61,972 nt of DNA from an uncultured Bacilli bacterium (GCA_934153655.1 CAKPFH010000002.1:1-61972), one strand, 5' to 3'. Positions 8,598 through 17,395 are shown, numbered from the stretch's first letter. The notes: generated from the sequence alone by a model not told the origin. Program-made: numbers and translations.

Positions 8598-11099
8598 ATG
8601 AAAAACAAAAAAATATATCCTACAGTTATTGCTTTAACATTTGTTGTAACTTTTATGATTATGGGAATTACTAATAAATCTTATTCTTATTCTGATAATG
8701 CAACTGGTAATATACCAAATGGTACAATTTACCGTTTAGTATCTAAAAATATGTATACCCATTATCATATTTCAAACACTGGTTTTAGAAATTCTGCAAG
8801 TGGAACTAAATTAATAAATTCTCCTACTTATGGTGAGGCTGTAGTTTATTGTGCGGAAGCTGGTAAAAAATTAGGTAATACAAATAAGAAATTAACTAGA
8901 TATTCTCTTGATAAAAGTGGTCTTAGTCAAGATAAACAAAATCAATTGAATGCTATGATGCAATATGCATATCCTTATATTACTTTAACCGAGTTAAAAC
9001 AAGTTCTTAAAAATCAAACAGATTATAATTTTGATAATTTAACAGCTCAAGAAGCTATAGCAGCTGTTCAAGCATCTATTTGGGCTATCGTAGAAGGTGA
9101 AAATGAACATTATTATAAAATTGATCGTTACATTGATACCAATGAATTAAAAAGTTTTAAATCATGTGAAGATTATTATAAAAATAAAATAGTAACCAGT
9201 GAAGAAGAAGCTTGGTATAAGAGTAGTGGTTGTTCTAAAACAGGTAATTTTTATAAATATGTTTATCAATCTACAAATAGTAGTGAGGCTATAAATAGAA
9301 TTAATCAATTATATTATTGGTATCGTGCTAAAGTTGCATATGGTAGTTATAATACTGCTAGTAATTATTATAAAGTTAAAAATAAAACCTTTAATGATGA
9401 TGGAACAGTTGAAATTGAAATAGACACTAATGTAACGAAATATAGTGGTATTTTTAAAGATAGTAGTGGTAATAAATTATATGAGTTTACAGAAAATCCA
9501 AGTAATAACAAATTTAAGTTTGAAGTTTCAGATACTGTTGATGTTATAATTGCTGAATTTGGTACTAATCATGGTAAATTAAATGTATCTATTTATAATT
9601 CAGGCAATAGTACCCAAGACTTTATAGGAGCTGATAGAACAATTGAATATAAAACTATTCAAATTACAAGAGATATTACTCCTGGTAAAATTATCATTTA
9701 TAAAGTAAAAGATAAAAAAGAAAATGTTCAAATTAAATATGATTTAAATGGTGTTGATGAAAGTATTTGTGGTGGTACTAAACAGGAATGTTTAAATGGA
9801 GCTAAATTTGAAATTTATTATAAAGATTATACTAAACCTAATAATTTACAAAAGGTAATTGTAACTAAATATTATGAAAGAATATCTTCAAGTAGTGAAG
9901 AAAAAAGTGATTCTAATTTAGAAAGTACCATTAAATCTAATGAATATGGATTTCAAACAGCAACTCTTACTGATTTACCACCAGGAAAATATTATATAAA
10001 AGAAACTCGTGCTCCAATTGGCTATGATGTTTATGATTATAACACAACTAATGTTGATAAAAATGGTTATATTGAAGTAGAAGTAAAAGCTGGTAAAACA
10101 ACTTCTGTTATTGTTAACAATAATGAAAGTAAAATTTGTTTTAGTAAAGTAGAAACAGGTACTAAAGATAAAATCTTAGATGGTGCAACTATTCAAATAT
10201 ACGATACTTTTGATGAAGTTTTATATGCTGATTTTAATACTTCTAGCACAGAAGGTGCTAAATGTTTAACTAATTTACAATTTGGAGATTATTATTTAGA
10301 TGAAATAGTAGCTCCTCCTAATTATGTTAAACCAGGTACTAGATATCATTTTGTTTATCGTAGTAAAGCTGATACATCATCATCTGATACTTCTTTAGAT
10401 AAAGATGTTATAGAACTTGAAGTTGTAAATAACCATGTTTATATTGAAAATGATCCAGGTGTATATGTTACTAAAAGTGATGCATCAACTGGTAAATGTC
10501 TAGAAGGTGCTAAATTAACGATTAAGGATAAAGATGGTAAAGTAGTTGATGAATGGACATCAACTTGTAAAAAAGCTGATGGAACTGGAGAAGACAGTCA
10601 TCAAATCACTCTTAAACCTGGTACTTATACTTTAATTGAAACATCAGCACCAAATGGTTATGCAACAGCAGAATCAATTGAATTTACAATCAACGAAAAT
10701 GGTAAAGTTGATAAAACTCTTGATATGAAAGATGCTCCTTTAGAAGCATGTATTAAAAAAGTATCTAAAGATGGTCAAGAATTATCTGGAGCAACCTTTG
10801 AAATATATGATAAAAATAATACTTTAGTTGATACTATTCAAGGTAATACTTGTTTAAATTTACCAATAGGTGAGTATACAGTTAAAGAAACCAAAGCTCC
10901 AGATGGATATCAAAAAGCCAATGATACCGTTATTAAAGTAGTTGATAAAGGAACATCACAAGTATTTGAAATAATAAATGAATTAGAAGTACCAAAAACT
11001 TCTCTTGATGCTTCTAAAGTTATTTTAATGATAGCTTCTATATTCATAATATTTGGCTTAGGATTGGTTGGTTATTATGTTTATCAACAAAAACATTAA
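8598..11099 (+). CDS. Thioester-domain/CnaB covalent adhesin, sortase-anchored
   Basis: A signal peptide is followed by a thioester domain (about 60-190): Cys85 in VVYCAE and Gln158 in AVQASIW are the expected bond-forming pair of TED adhesins, which attach covalently to host surfaces. After a linker come about four CnaB/SpaA-like modules (about 355-510, 512-625, 627-718, 720-795). Each has an early lysine strand and a late E-T/I-x-A-P-x-G/N-Y motif typical of isopeptide-forming folds. Each module also carries a cysteine pair. The C-terminus is VPKTS, a transmembrane helix and a short tail, a sortase signal. ATG 8598 is chosen over GTG 8592 since the GTG is inside the AGAGAGGTG ribosome site. 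The sortase gene follows at once. Confidence 0.8.
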   Translation: MKNKKIYPTVIALTFVVTFMIMGITNKSYSYSDNATGNIPNGTIYRLVSKNMYTHYHISNTGFRNSASGTKLINSPTYGEAVVYCAEAGKKLGNTNKKLTRYSLDKSGLSQDKQNQLNAMMQYAYPYITLTELKQVLKNQTDYNFDNLTAQEAIAAVQASIWAIVEGENEHYYKIDRYIDTNELKSFKSCEDYYKNKIVTSEEEAWYKSSGCSKTGNFYKYVYQSTNSSEAINRINQLYYWYRAKVAYGSYNTASNYYKVKNKTFNDDGTVEIEIDTNVTKYSGIFKDSSGNKLYEFTENPSNNKFKFEVSDTVDVIIAEFGTNHGKLNVSIYNSGNSTQDFIGADRTIEYKTIQITRDITPGKIIIYKVKDKKENVQIKYDLNGVDESICGGTKQECLNGAKFEIYYKDYTKPNNLQKVIVTKYYERISSSSEEKSDSNLESTIKSNEYGFQTATLTDLPPGKYYIKETRAPIGYDVYDYNTTNVDKNGYIEVEVKAGKTTSVIVNNNESKICFSKVETGTKDKILDGATIQIYDTFDEVLYADFNTSSTEGAKCLTNLQFGDYYLDEIVAPPNYVKPGTRYHFVYRSKADTSSSDTSLDKDVIELEVVNNHVYIENDPGVYVTKSDASTGKCLEGAKLTIKDKDGKVVDEWTSTCKKADGTGEDSHQITLKPGTYTLIETSAPNGYATAESIEFTINENGKVDKTLDMKDAPLEACIKKVSKDGQELSGATFEIYDKNNTLVDTIQGNTCLNLPIGEYTVKETKAPDGYQKANDTVIKVVDKGTSQVFEIINELEVPKTSLDASKVILMIASIFIIFGLGLVGYYVYQQKH

Positions 11100-11112
11100 A
11101 CAAGAAGAGATC

Positions 11113-11727
11113 ATGCTTATAGTAGGATCTCTCCTTTTACTTATAGCTTTAATTTTATTTCATTATGAAAAGATATTAACAGTTAATAATGAAATTTATA
11201 ATGATATTCAAGCCAATATTTATAAAGAAAAAAATAGTATAAATATAACCCTTGATGTTGATGTTGACTATGTAACTGATGATACTAAACAAGAAGAAAT
11301 AATTAATAAACCTGAAATTAATTATATGGCTTTTTTAGAAATACCTAAAATTAATTTAAAACAAGGAATATTATCTAAAAACTCATATTACAACAATGTT
11401 AATTATCATGTAGAAGTTTTAAATATCTCTGATTTACCAGATAAAGTAAATGGAAACTTTATTCTAGCAGGTCATTCAGGTACTAGTAATATAGCTTATT
11501 TTAGAAATTTATATAAATTAGAAAATAATGATTTAGCTTATATTCTTTATAATAATAAAAAATATTCTTATAAAGTAGTAAATATTTATAAACAAGAAAA
11601 AAAAGGAAGTTTAACTATTTATCGTGATCTTAATAAAAGTACTTTAACTTTAATTACATGTACTAAAGATGATAAAACTAGTCAAACTGTCTATATATTA
11701 GAATTAATTGGGGTAGAAACCTATTAG
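11113..11727 (+). CDS. Sortase, dedicated to the upstream adhesin
   Basis: An N-terminal transmembrane helix (about 1-19) anchors a sortase fold in the membrane. The catalytic His121 lies in LAGHSGTSN and Cys183 in TLITC. It should cleave the VPKTS signal of the adhesin just upstream. ATG 11113 is 13 bases past the adhesin stop with AAGAAGAG before it; earlier in-frame starts (TTG 11068, ATG 11077) would overlap the adhesin end and lack a ribosome site. After the catalytic cysteine the sequence runs TKDDKTSQTVYILEL, and I see no arginine where the third catalytic residue usually sits. The class is not assigned with confidence. Confidence 0.78.
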   Translation: MLIVGSLLLLIALILFHYEKILTVNNEIYNDIQANIYKEKNSINITLDVDVDYVTDDTKQEEIINKPEINYMAFLEIPKINLKQGILSKNSYYNNVNYHVEVLNISDLPDKVNGNFILAGHSGTSNIAYFRNLYKLENNDLAYILYNNKKYSYKVVNIYKQEKKGSLTIYRDLNKSTLTLITCTKDDKTSQTVYILELIGVETY

Positions 11728-11735
11728 GAGGTAGT

Positions 11736-12227
11736 ATGAATGATCCTTTTATGATTAGTAGTATTATATTAGCTTTAACTTTTATGTTCTTATTAATTTA
11801 TAATTATAATTTAAAAAGTAAAGTTTTAAAAATAATATTTCTTATATTATCATTTATATATTTATTTTTAATTATTTTATTTGATAATAAATATGTCTAT
11901 GATTTATTAAAATTTCTAATTACTTATATATGGTATCCAAATTATTTATTATTTGTTACTACTATTTTAATAAGTATAATTAACTTTATTTATACTTTAT
12001 TAACTAATCTAAGTTATAAAAGAAAATTAATTAATTATTTTCTCTTTTGCTTAAATTTTTCTTGCTATATTATCTTTTTAAGAATGAATATAGATTTAGA
12101 TATTTATAGTAGTTATTATTCTTCTAATTCTTTAACTATTTTAAGAATTAGTTCTCTTAGTTTTTTAATATGGTTTATTTTAACTATGATATTTAAATTT
12201 TTAGATCGAGGTAAAAATGAAAAGTAG
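11736..12227 (+). CDS. Small polytopic membrane protein, unknown
   Basis: A 163-residue protein, nearly all hydrophobic, with about five predicted transmembrane helices separated by short basic loops and ending in a charged DRGKNEK tail. No family is recognised. It starts 8 bases after the sortase behind a perfect TTAGGAGG site and overlaps the next membrane protein by 11 bases. The four genes from the adhesin onward therefore look like one operon. A role in adhesin assembly or display is only suggested by position. Confidence 0.6.
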   Translation: MNDPFMISSIILALTFMFLLIYNYNLKSKVLKIIFLILSFIYLFLIILFDNKYVYDLLKFLITYIWYPNYLLFVTTILISIINFIYTLLTNLSYKRKLINYFLFCLNFSCYIIFLRMNIDLDIYSSYYSSNSLTILRISSLSFLIWFILTMIFKFLDRGKNEK

Positions 12228-12615
12228 ATATTTATTTATGAAAATATTAGGTTTAATCTTAGTAATAGTTGGATTTAGTTATTCTATAACAAGTTTTTAT
12301 AATTTTTTTGAATATATATTTGGTTATAAAATATATTTTGAAAATTTAAATATTTATTTAGCAATAATAGGTCTTATAGTACCTGTATATGTTTTTGTTT
12401 ATGGGGTTTATTTTTATTTTTATACTGATTTTAATATAACAAAGGTTAATAAGTTTTTGCTAATAAATAATGTTTGTTTTTTACTTATAAGTTTAGGTAT
12501 GAATATTTTAAAAAATAGTTTAGATATATTTACTTTTATTCATATTTCTTTTAGTTATTGTTTATTTATTTTAGCTATTATTGGTATATATGGTTGTATG
12601 AAGTATAAATATTGA
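12217..12615 (+). CDS. Small polytopic membrane protein, unknown
   Basis: A 132-residue protein with about four transmembrane helices, rich in Phe, Tyr and Ile. Its start overlaps the end of the preceding membrane protein gene by 11 bases, with GATCGAGGTAAAA as the ribosome site, so the two are translationally coupled. The two proteins are similar in size and composition but show no clear sequence repeat by eye. Function unknown; they may form a heteromeric membrane complex (inference). Confidence 0.58.
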   Translation: MKSRYLFMKILGLILVIVGFSYSITSFYNFFEYIFGYKIYFENLNIYLAIIGLIVPVYVFVYGVYFYFYTDFNITKVNKFLLINNVCFLLISLGMNILKNSLDIFTFIHISFSYCLFILAIIGIYGCMKYKY

Positions 12616-12639
12616 TTTACATGTTTAGACAAATTTTGT

Positions 12640-12668
12640 TTGACTTAGATATTTAATTTTGATATTAT
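12640..12668 (+). promoter_or_regulatory. Promoter of the NlpC/P60 gene
   Basis: TTGACT (12640-12645), 17-base spacer, TATTAT (12663-12668). The -10 region overlaps the left arm of the dyad described at 12665-12718. Confidence 0.7.
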
Positions 12669-12718
12669 TGATAATGTGCGTAAAAATTTGGCACATGATT
12701 GAGGTGTTTTATCAATAA
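12665..12718 (+). promoter_or_regulatory. Nested inverted repeats around the NlpC gene start (operator or leader structure)
   Basis: The outer arms TTATTGATA (12665-12673) and TATCAATAA (12710-12718) are perfect 9-base complements; the right arm takes in the first base of the start codon. The inner arms ATGTGC (12674-12679) and GCACAT (12691-12696) form a 6-bp stem with an 11-base loop. The GAGGTG ribosome site lies unpaired between the two right arms. Because the left outer arm overlaps the -10 box, it may act as a DNA operator rather than in the mRNA. The inner hairpin would sit at the very 5' end of the transcript. No known riboswitch class is recognised. Confidence 0.45.
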
Positions 12719-13722
12719 TGAAATCAGATAATAATTTAAGTTGCCCCCGGTATAATAATTTAATTATTAGTATCTTGACTTTAGTTTTTTGTTTAAATTT
12801 TAATCAAGAAAAAATAGTTAGTTTAAAGGGTAGTAGTAATTCTTTAAGACCTATTTATGAGATTAATAATGAAGTTGTTTTAGAAAGTATTAATAATGTA
12901 ACAACTGCTGTTGTAACTAAAAAAGAAGTACAAAGTCAAAATACATATCATAATTATTATGTTAGGCCAAGCTATAATAGTTTAACAGGTGCTAATTTAG
13001 TAAACTATGCTAAGAAGTATTTAGGTTTACCTTATATTCCAGCTGGTTCATCTTTAGCAAGTGGAACAGATTGTAGTGGTTTTACAAGACTTATCTTTCA
13101 AGAGTTTGGTATTGGCTTAGGAAGAACTGTTGCAAGTCAACTTTATAGTGGGTCTTATGTTGCTAAGGAAGACTTAAGACCTGGTGATTTAGTCTTTTAT
13201 GGTTATTCACAAGGTTATTCAAGTCATGTGGCAATTTATGTAGGTGATGGTTTGATTATTCATGAATCAAATCCAAGAGATGGAGTTAAAATTAGTTCCG
13301 TTAATATCATGGTTTATCAAACAGCTAGAAGATTAATAACGGAAAATGTTGTAAGTAATGTTAAACAAGTTGAAGAAGTTAAAAATGATAACCATGAAGA
13401 AACCAAAGAAGTTCCATCAGATACTAAAGAAATTATTAACGATAATAATAATAGTAGTAGTGATACTTCTTTAGATTTAAAAAAAGATGAGAAAATCGAA
13501 GAAATTAAAAAAGAAGAAACTAAAGAAGATATAAAAAATGAAGAAGTAGTAGAGGTAAAAGAACCAGATGATGTTAAAGAAAATTTGAATGAAGAAAAAG
13601 AAGAAAATAATACTTTAACAGATGTTAAATCTAGTTTGGAAGAAACAATAACTGACACAAATGAAAGTACTACTACAGAAATCAAAGAAAATAATATAGA
13701 TGTTGATAATTCAACAAATTAA
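12718..13722 (+). CDS. Secreted NlpC/P60 peptidoglycan endopeptidase
   Basis: A hydrophobic signal or anchor (about 13-30) precedes a linker and an NlpC/P60 domain (about 90-205). The nucleophile is Cys119 in GTDCSGFTRLIF, the base is His170 in SSHVAIYVGDG, and the third polar residue is likely the following His in LIIHESNP. Such enzymes cut peptide stems of peptidoglycan. From about 206 to the end the protein is an acidic, Glu/Lys/Asp/Asn-rich low-complexity tail with no fold expected. The gene stands alone between a promoter and the tRNA-Arg gene. Start ATG 12718 is about 11 bases from GAGGTG, a long spacing. Confidence 0.82.
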   Translation: MKSDNNLSCPRYNNLIISILTLVFCLNFNQEKIVSLKGSSNSLRPIYEINNEVVLESINNVTTAVVTKKEVQSQNTYHNYYVRPSYNSLTGANLVNYAKKYLGLPYIPAGSSLASGTDCSGFTRLIFQEFGIGLGRTVASQLYSGSYVAKEDLRPGDLVFYGYSQGYSSHVAIYVGDGLIIHESNPRDGVKISSVNIMVYQTARRLITENVVSNVKQVEEVKNDNHEETKEVPSDTKEIINDNNNSSSDTSLDLKKDEKIEEIKKEETKEDIKNEEVVEVKEPDDVKENLNEEKEENNTLTDVKSSLEETITDTNESTTTEIKENNIDVDNSTN

Positions 13723-13742
13723 GAAAAAAATTTAAAAAGGTA

Positions 13743-13771
13743 TTGTCAAAACAATAATGTTGTTGTATAAT
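13743..13771 (+). promoter_or_regulatory. tRNA-Arg promoter
   Basis: TTGTCA (13743-13748), 17-base spacer and a perfect TATAAT (13766-13771), 13 bases before the tRNA. Confidence 0.8.
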
Positions 13772-13784
13772 ATCTTTGTAATTT

Positions 13785-13861
<77 letters not shown>

Positions 13862-13872
13862 TATTGTAATTT

Positions 13873-13899
13873 AACCCTTATTTTTAAGGGTTTTATTAT
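13873..13899 (+). terminator. Terminator after tRNA-Arg
   Basis: AACCCTTA (13873-13880) pairs with TAAGGGTT (13885-13892), followed by TTTATTAT. Confidence 0.75.
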
Positions 13900-14000
13900 A
13901 CCTAAAGGAATTTGAACCCCTTTATTTTATAAATTTTATATAAAATTTGATTATAAAAAAATAATCATTTTTTATTTTTTCCGTCATTTTTTCCGTCACT
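13900..14000 (-). other. Possible integration scar behind tRNA-Arg
   Basis: Read on the minus strand this non-coding stretch includes two tandem copies of GTGACGGAAAAA/ATGACGGAAAAA, which would encode VTEKMTEK, a tail of the kind found at the C-terminus of tyrosine integrases. It is followed by AGGGGTTCAAATTCCTT, which resembles a tRNA T arm. The frame is closed by a stop about 30 codons upstream, so there is no intact gene. This may be the remains of an element that once integrated next to a tRNA, but base composition makes chance a real alternative. Confidence 0.25.
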
Positions 14001-14002
14001 TT

Positions 14003-14036
14003 ATACCTACTCAAAGAAAGTATTAGGTATTTTTTA
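14003..14036 (+). terminator. Terminator-like hairpin
   Basis: ATACCTA (14003-14009) and TAGGTAT (14024-14030) are perfect complements followed by TTTTT. It lies in the otherwise non-coding 13.9-14.1 kb gap. Confidence 0.45.
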
Positions 14037-14126
14037 GATTTTATTATAGAAAATATTAAATCTACTTATTTTTAAATATACTTTACTTTTAACCCATAAT
14101 TTTATAAAATTAAAGTGAGGTGAAAC

Positions 14127-14807
14127 ATGAATATAGATATAGAAAAATATTTAGATTTAGATAAAACTATTACTAAAACTTATTTATTAAAATATGGTTA
14201 TCCAGAAATTCTAAATCATATTAAAGAAATAATAATTAAACTTGGTAATAATTTAGGAAGTGATTATAAAAAAATAGGTGATGATGTTTGGCTTCATCAA
14301 AGTGTAAAATTAGCTAACAATGTTAATATAACTGGTCCATGTATAATTGGAGAAAACTCAGAACTAAGACCAGGTGCATATATTAGAGGTAGTGTAATAA
14401 TAGGAAATAATTCAGTTATTGGAAATTCAACTGAACTTAAAAATGCTATTTTATTTGATGGTGTTAAAGTTCCTCACTTTAATTATATAGGAGACTCCGT
14501 TTTAGGTTATAAAGTTCATTTTGGAGCCGGTAGTATAACTAGTAATGTTAAAAGTGATGAATCTTTAGTTAGTTTGGTAATAAATGAGGGAAAAGTTTTA
14601 ACTAATAGAAAAAAAATAGGAGCTTTAGTAGGAGATATGACTGAAATTGGTTGCAATGCTGTTTTAACTCCTGGAACAATAATAGGAAGAAATACAACTA
14701 TTTATCCCCTTGTTATGGTTCGAGGCTTAATTAAAGAAAACTCAATTGTTAAAAAAGAAGATGTTATAGTTAGAAAGGTTAAACATGAAGATTTACCTAG
14801 ACTTTGA
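14127..14807 (+). CDS. Left-handed beta-helix (hexapeptide repeat) protein, GlmU C-domain-like
   Basis: A 226-residue protein with a short helical N-terminus (1-45) and then repeated hexapeptide turns (I/V-G-x-N/E-x-x) from about 50 to 210. The KVPHFNYIGDSVLGYKVHFG block closely parallels the KVNHLTYIGDA region of GlmU acetyltransferase domains. The fold binds acyl-CoA donors or sugar nucleotides in its relatives. It lacks the GlmU pyrophosphorylase half, so annotation as a full GlmU would be wrong; an acyltransferase or sugar-nucleotide role is inferred. The start follows GTGAGGTGAAAC. The next gene overlaps its last 23 bases. Confidence 0.7.
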   Translation: MNIDIEKYLDLDKTITKTYLLKYGYPEILNHIKEIIIKLGNNLGSDYKKIGDDVWLHQSVKLANNVNITGPCIIGENSELRPGAYIRGSVIIGNNSVIGNSTELKNAILFDGVKVPHFNYIGDSVLGYKVHFGAGSITSNVKSDESLVSLVINEGKVLTNRKKIGALVGDMTEIGCNAVLTPGTIIGRNTTIYPLVMVRGLIKENSIVKKEDVIVRKVKHEDLPRL

Positions 14808-15351
14808 TGGAACTTTATTTAATACTGATAAATTTTACCAAGACTATCTTAAATTACTTCAAGAATATAATATAGATGAACTTACAATTAATAAGATTAA
14901 ACCTAAACTATTTAAATCATCTTTGTTTAATCTAGATATTTTAACTAATTATTTAGTTAAAGAATATAATATAAATAATAATATTTTAGCAAGAGTAAAT
15001 AACTTATATAATAGTAGTTATGTTTTTAAAGATGTTATTCCTTTTTTAGAAAAATATAATAATTTAGAAATTAATTTATTAACTTATGGAGACTATAATT
15101 ATCAATTAAAAAAAATAGAAGGATCTAACTTAAAAAAATATTTTAAAAATATAATTATAACTGATAAAGATAAATCTAAACTTAATCTTGATTATCAAAC
15201 TAATTTATTTATTGATAATAATCCTAAAGAAATTAAAAAGTTTTTAGAAGTATCTAATCAGGTTATTAGAATAAGGAGAGAAGAAGATAAATATTCTAAA
15301 TTAGATAGTAATTCTTTAGAATATAAAAGTTTATTAGATATAAATTTATAA
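14785..15351 (+). CDS. HAD-superfamily hydrolase
   Basis: The N-terminus MKIYLDFDGTLFNT carries the HAD nucleophile motif DxDGT (Asp6, Asp8). A helical cap region follows (about 25-85), then LLTYGD as the motif II Thr, and a LFIDNNPKEIK segment as the acidic motif IV. At 188 residues it is a compact phosphatase-like member. Substrate unknown. It overlaps the upstream beta-helix gene by 23 bases, so it is co-translated with it. Confidence 0.75.
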   Translation: MKIYLDFDGTLFNTDKFYQDYLKLLQEYNIDELTINKIKPKLFKSSLFNLDILTNYLVKEYNINNNILARVNNLYNSSYVFKDVIPFLEKYNNLEINLLTYGDYNYQLKKIEGSNLKKYFKNIIITDKDKSKLNLDYQTNLFIDNNPKEIKKFLEVSNQVIRIRREEDKYSKLDSNSLEYKSLLDINL

Positions 15352-15401
15352 TAAAAAATGAAAAATTAATTAATTCTTACATATATTTAAGTGGTGAGTA
15401 T

Positions 15402-17309
15402 ATGTTTAATAAAAAAATAGATAGTAGGATTAAATTAATATTTCTTTTTTTTATATCTTTTTTTGTAGTTATCTTTTTAAAAGTTGTTTATATAGAAATG
15501 GTTGACTATAAAAAATTATCAAGTTTAGCTCTTGATTTATGGAGTAGAGATTTACCAATTGAAGCTAATCGAGGTTTAATATTAGATAGAAATGGAGTAG
15601 TTTTAGCAGATAATATTACAACTACTAGTTTAGTTCTTGTACCAAGTCAAATAAAAAACAAAGAAGAAGTTAGTAAAACTTTAGCAAGTATTTTAAATGT
15701 TAGCCTTGATGAAATGAAAAAACATGTTTATAAAAACACTTCAATTGAAAGAGTTCATCCTGAAGGAAGACGACTTGATTATGAAACAGCTGATAAAATT
15801 GAAAGTTATAAATATGATGGGGTATACCTAGTTAAGGAATCTAAAAGATATTATCCTTATGGAACAACTTTATCTCATGTTTTAGGTTATGTTGGAATTG
15901 ATAATCAAGGACTAGGGGGAATAGAACTTATTTATGATAAATATTTAACTGGAGAAAATGGAGCGATTAAGTATTTTAGTGATGCTAAAGGAAATAAAAT
16001 TAATTTATCGGAAATATATTTAGAACCAGCAAGTGGTATGAATATAACTTTAACCATTGATATAAATATCCAACTTTCTTTAGAAAGGGAACTTAATAAT
16101 GTTGAAAGTACTTTAAAACCTGATAATTCTTTAGCTTTAGTAATTGATCCTAATACAGGTGAAATATTAGCAATGGCAAGTAGACCTACTTTTAATCCTA
16201 ATAGTTATAAATTATTTACAACTGAGGTATTAAATCGTAATTTACCAATTTGGATGACTTATGAACCAGGTTCAACTTTTAAAATTATTACCATGTCATC
16301 AGCCGTGGAAGAAAAAGTAATTGATATTTATAATGATCATTTCTATGATTCAGGAAGTGTTCATATAAATGGCACAAGAATTGGTTGTTGGAAATCAAAA
16401 GGACATGGTGATCAAACATTTTTACAAGTTTTAGAAAATTCTTGTAATCCAGGATTTGTTAAACTTGGTCAACTTCTTGGTAAAGAAAGATTGTTTTCCT
16501 ATTTTGATTTATTTGGATTTGGTTCTAAAACGGGAATAGATTTAAATGGGGAAGCAGCTGGTATTATGTTTCCTCTTGAAAAAGTAGGAGAATTGGAACT
16601 AGTAACTTCAGCGTTTGGCCAAGGAATAAGTGTAACACCTATTCAACAAGTAGTAGCCGTTTCAAGCGTTGTAAACGGAGGTAATTTATATAAACCATAT
16701 ATTGTTAAAAGTGTTAATGAACCTATTACTAATAGTGTAATTCTTGAAAATAAAACTAAATTTGTTAGAAAAACTATCAGTAAAGAAACGAGTGAAATTA
16801 TGAAATATGCTCTTGAAAGTGTTGTAGCTAGAGGTGGAGGAAGATATGCTTATATTGATGGGTATAGAGTAGGAGGAAAAACCGGAACGGCTCAAAAAGT
16901 AAAAAATGGAGCTTATTTAGTTAATAACTATATTATGTCTTTTATGTCAGTTGTTCCAAGTAATAACCCAGAAGCCATTTTATATGTTGCTATTGATAAT
17001 CCGAAAAATACAGCTCTTTTATCAAGTTATACAACAGCTCCTGTTGCTAGAAAAATCTTACTTGATATAATTGATGCTTTAGACATTAAACGCCAAGAAA
17101 ATCAAATAGAAAAAGTTAAGTATTGGGACGATGAAGTATACTATGTCTTACCAAATGTTGTTGGTAAAACTAAAAAAGAAGCTGTTAAAGATTTATTTTA
17201 TTATAATATTGAATATTCCGGATCAGGTGATGTTGTTCTAACTCAAAGTCCAAAAGAAGGAACTTACTTAGCAGCTGGTTCTACCGTTAGAATCTTATTA
17301 GGAAATTAG
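15402..17309 (+). CDS. Class B penicillin-binding protein with PASTA domain (FtsI/SpoVD type)
   Basis: One N-terminal transmembrane helix (about 9-30) precedes a dimerisation domain with the RGLILDRNG and GYVGIDNQGLGGIE motifs, then a transpeptidase domain. The active-site motifs are S291-x-x-K294 (EPGSTFKI), S347-C-N and K493-T-G (GGKTGTAQK). One PASTA domain closes the protein (about 575-635). The architecture fits septal or sporulation-type class B PBPs that cross-link glycan made by a SEDS partner; two SEDS genes occur in this window. The gene is monocistronic: a terminator overlaps its stop codon. The start ATG 15402 follows AAGTGGTGAG. Confidence 0.9.
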   Translation: MFNKKIDSRIKLIFLFFISFFVVIFLKVVYIEMVDYKKLSSLALDLWSRDLPIEANRGLILDRNGVVLADNITTTSLVLVPSQIKNKEEVSKTLASILNVSLDEMKKHVYKNTSIERVHPEGRRLDYETADKIESYKYDGVYLVKESKRYYPYGTTLSHVLGYVGIDNQGLGGIELIYDKYLTGENGAIKYFSDAKGNKINLSEIYLEPASGMNITLTIDINIQLSLERELNNVESTLKPDNSLALVIDPNTGEILAMASRPTFNPNSYKLFTTEVLNRNLPIWMTYEPGSTFKIITMSSAVEEKVIDIYNDHFYDSGSVHINGTRIGCWKSKGHGDQTFLQVLENSCNPGFVKLGQLLGKERLFSYFDLFGFGSKTGIDLNGEAAGIMFPLEKVGELELVTSAFGQGISVTPIQQVVAVSSVVNGGNLYKPYIVKSVNEPITNSVILENKTKFVRKTISKETSEIMKYALESVVARGGGRYAYIDGYRVGGKTGTAQKVKNGAYLVNNYIMSFMSVVPSNNPEAILYVAIDNPKNTALLSSYTTAPVARKILLDIIDALDIKRQENQIEKVKYWDDEVYYVLPNVVGKTKKEAVKDLFYYNIEYSGSGDVVLTQSPKEGTYLAAGSTVRILLGN

Positions 17310-17335
17310 ATTTAAAAAAAAACTAATTTCTTTTT
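17302..17335 (+). terminator. Terminator overlapping the PBP stop codon
   Basis: GAAATTAG (17302-17309) and CTAATTTC (17323-17330) are perfect 8-base complements followed by TTTTT. Confidence 0.75.
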
Positions 17336-17344
17336 ATTAACCAA

Positions 17345-17373
17345 TTGCTTATTCTAATTACATTTGTTATAAT
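17345..17373 (+). promoter_or_regulatory. Promoter of the thyA-folA-tmk-pyrH operon
   Basis: TTGCTT (17345-17350), 17-base spacer, TATAAT (17368-17373), upstream of the GGGAGAAG ribosome site. Confidence 0.7.
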
Positions 17374-17395
17374 ATAAAAGAATTGGGAGAAGAAT

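Noticed and set aside
13317..13685. A 122-codon open frame on the minus strand inside the NlpC/P60 gene, rich in Ser/Val/Leu
   Set aside because: It is the mirror image of the acidic Glu/Lys-rich tail of the real gene; it has no ribosome site and no promoter.
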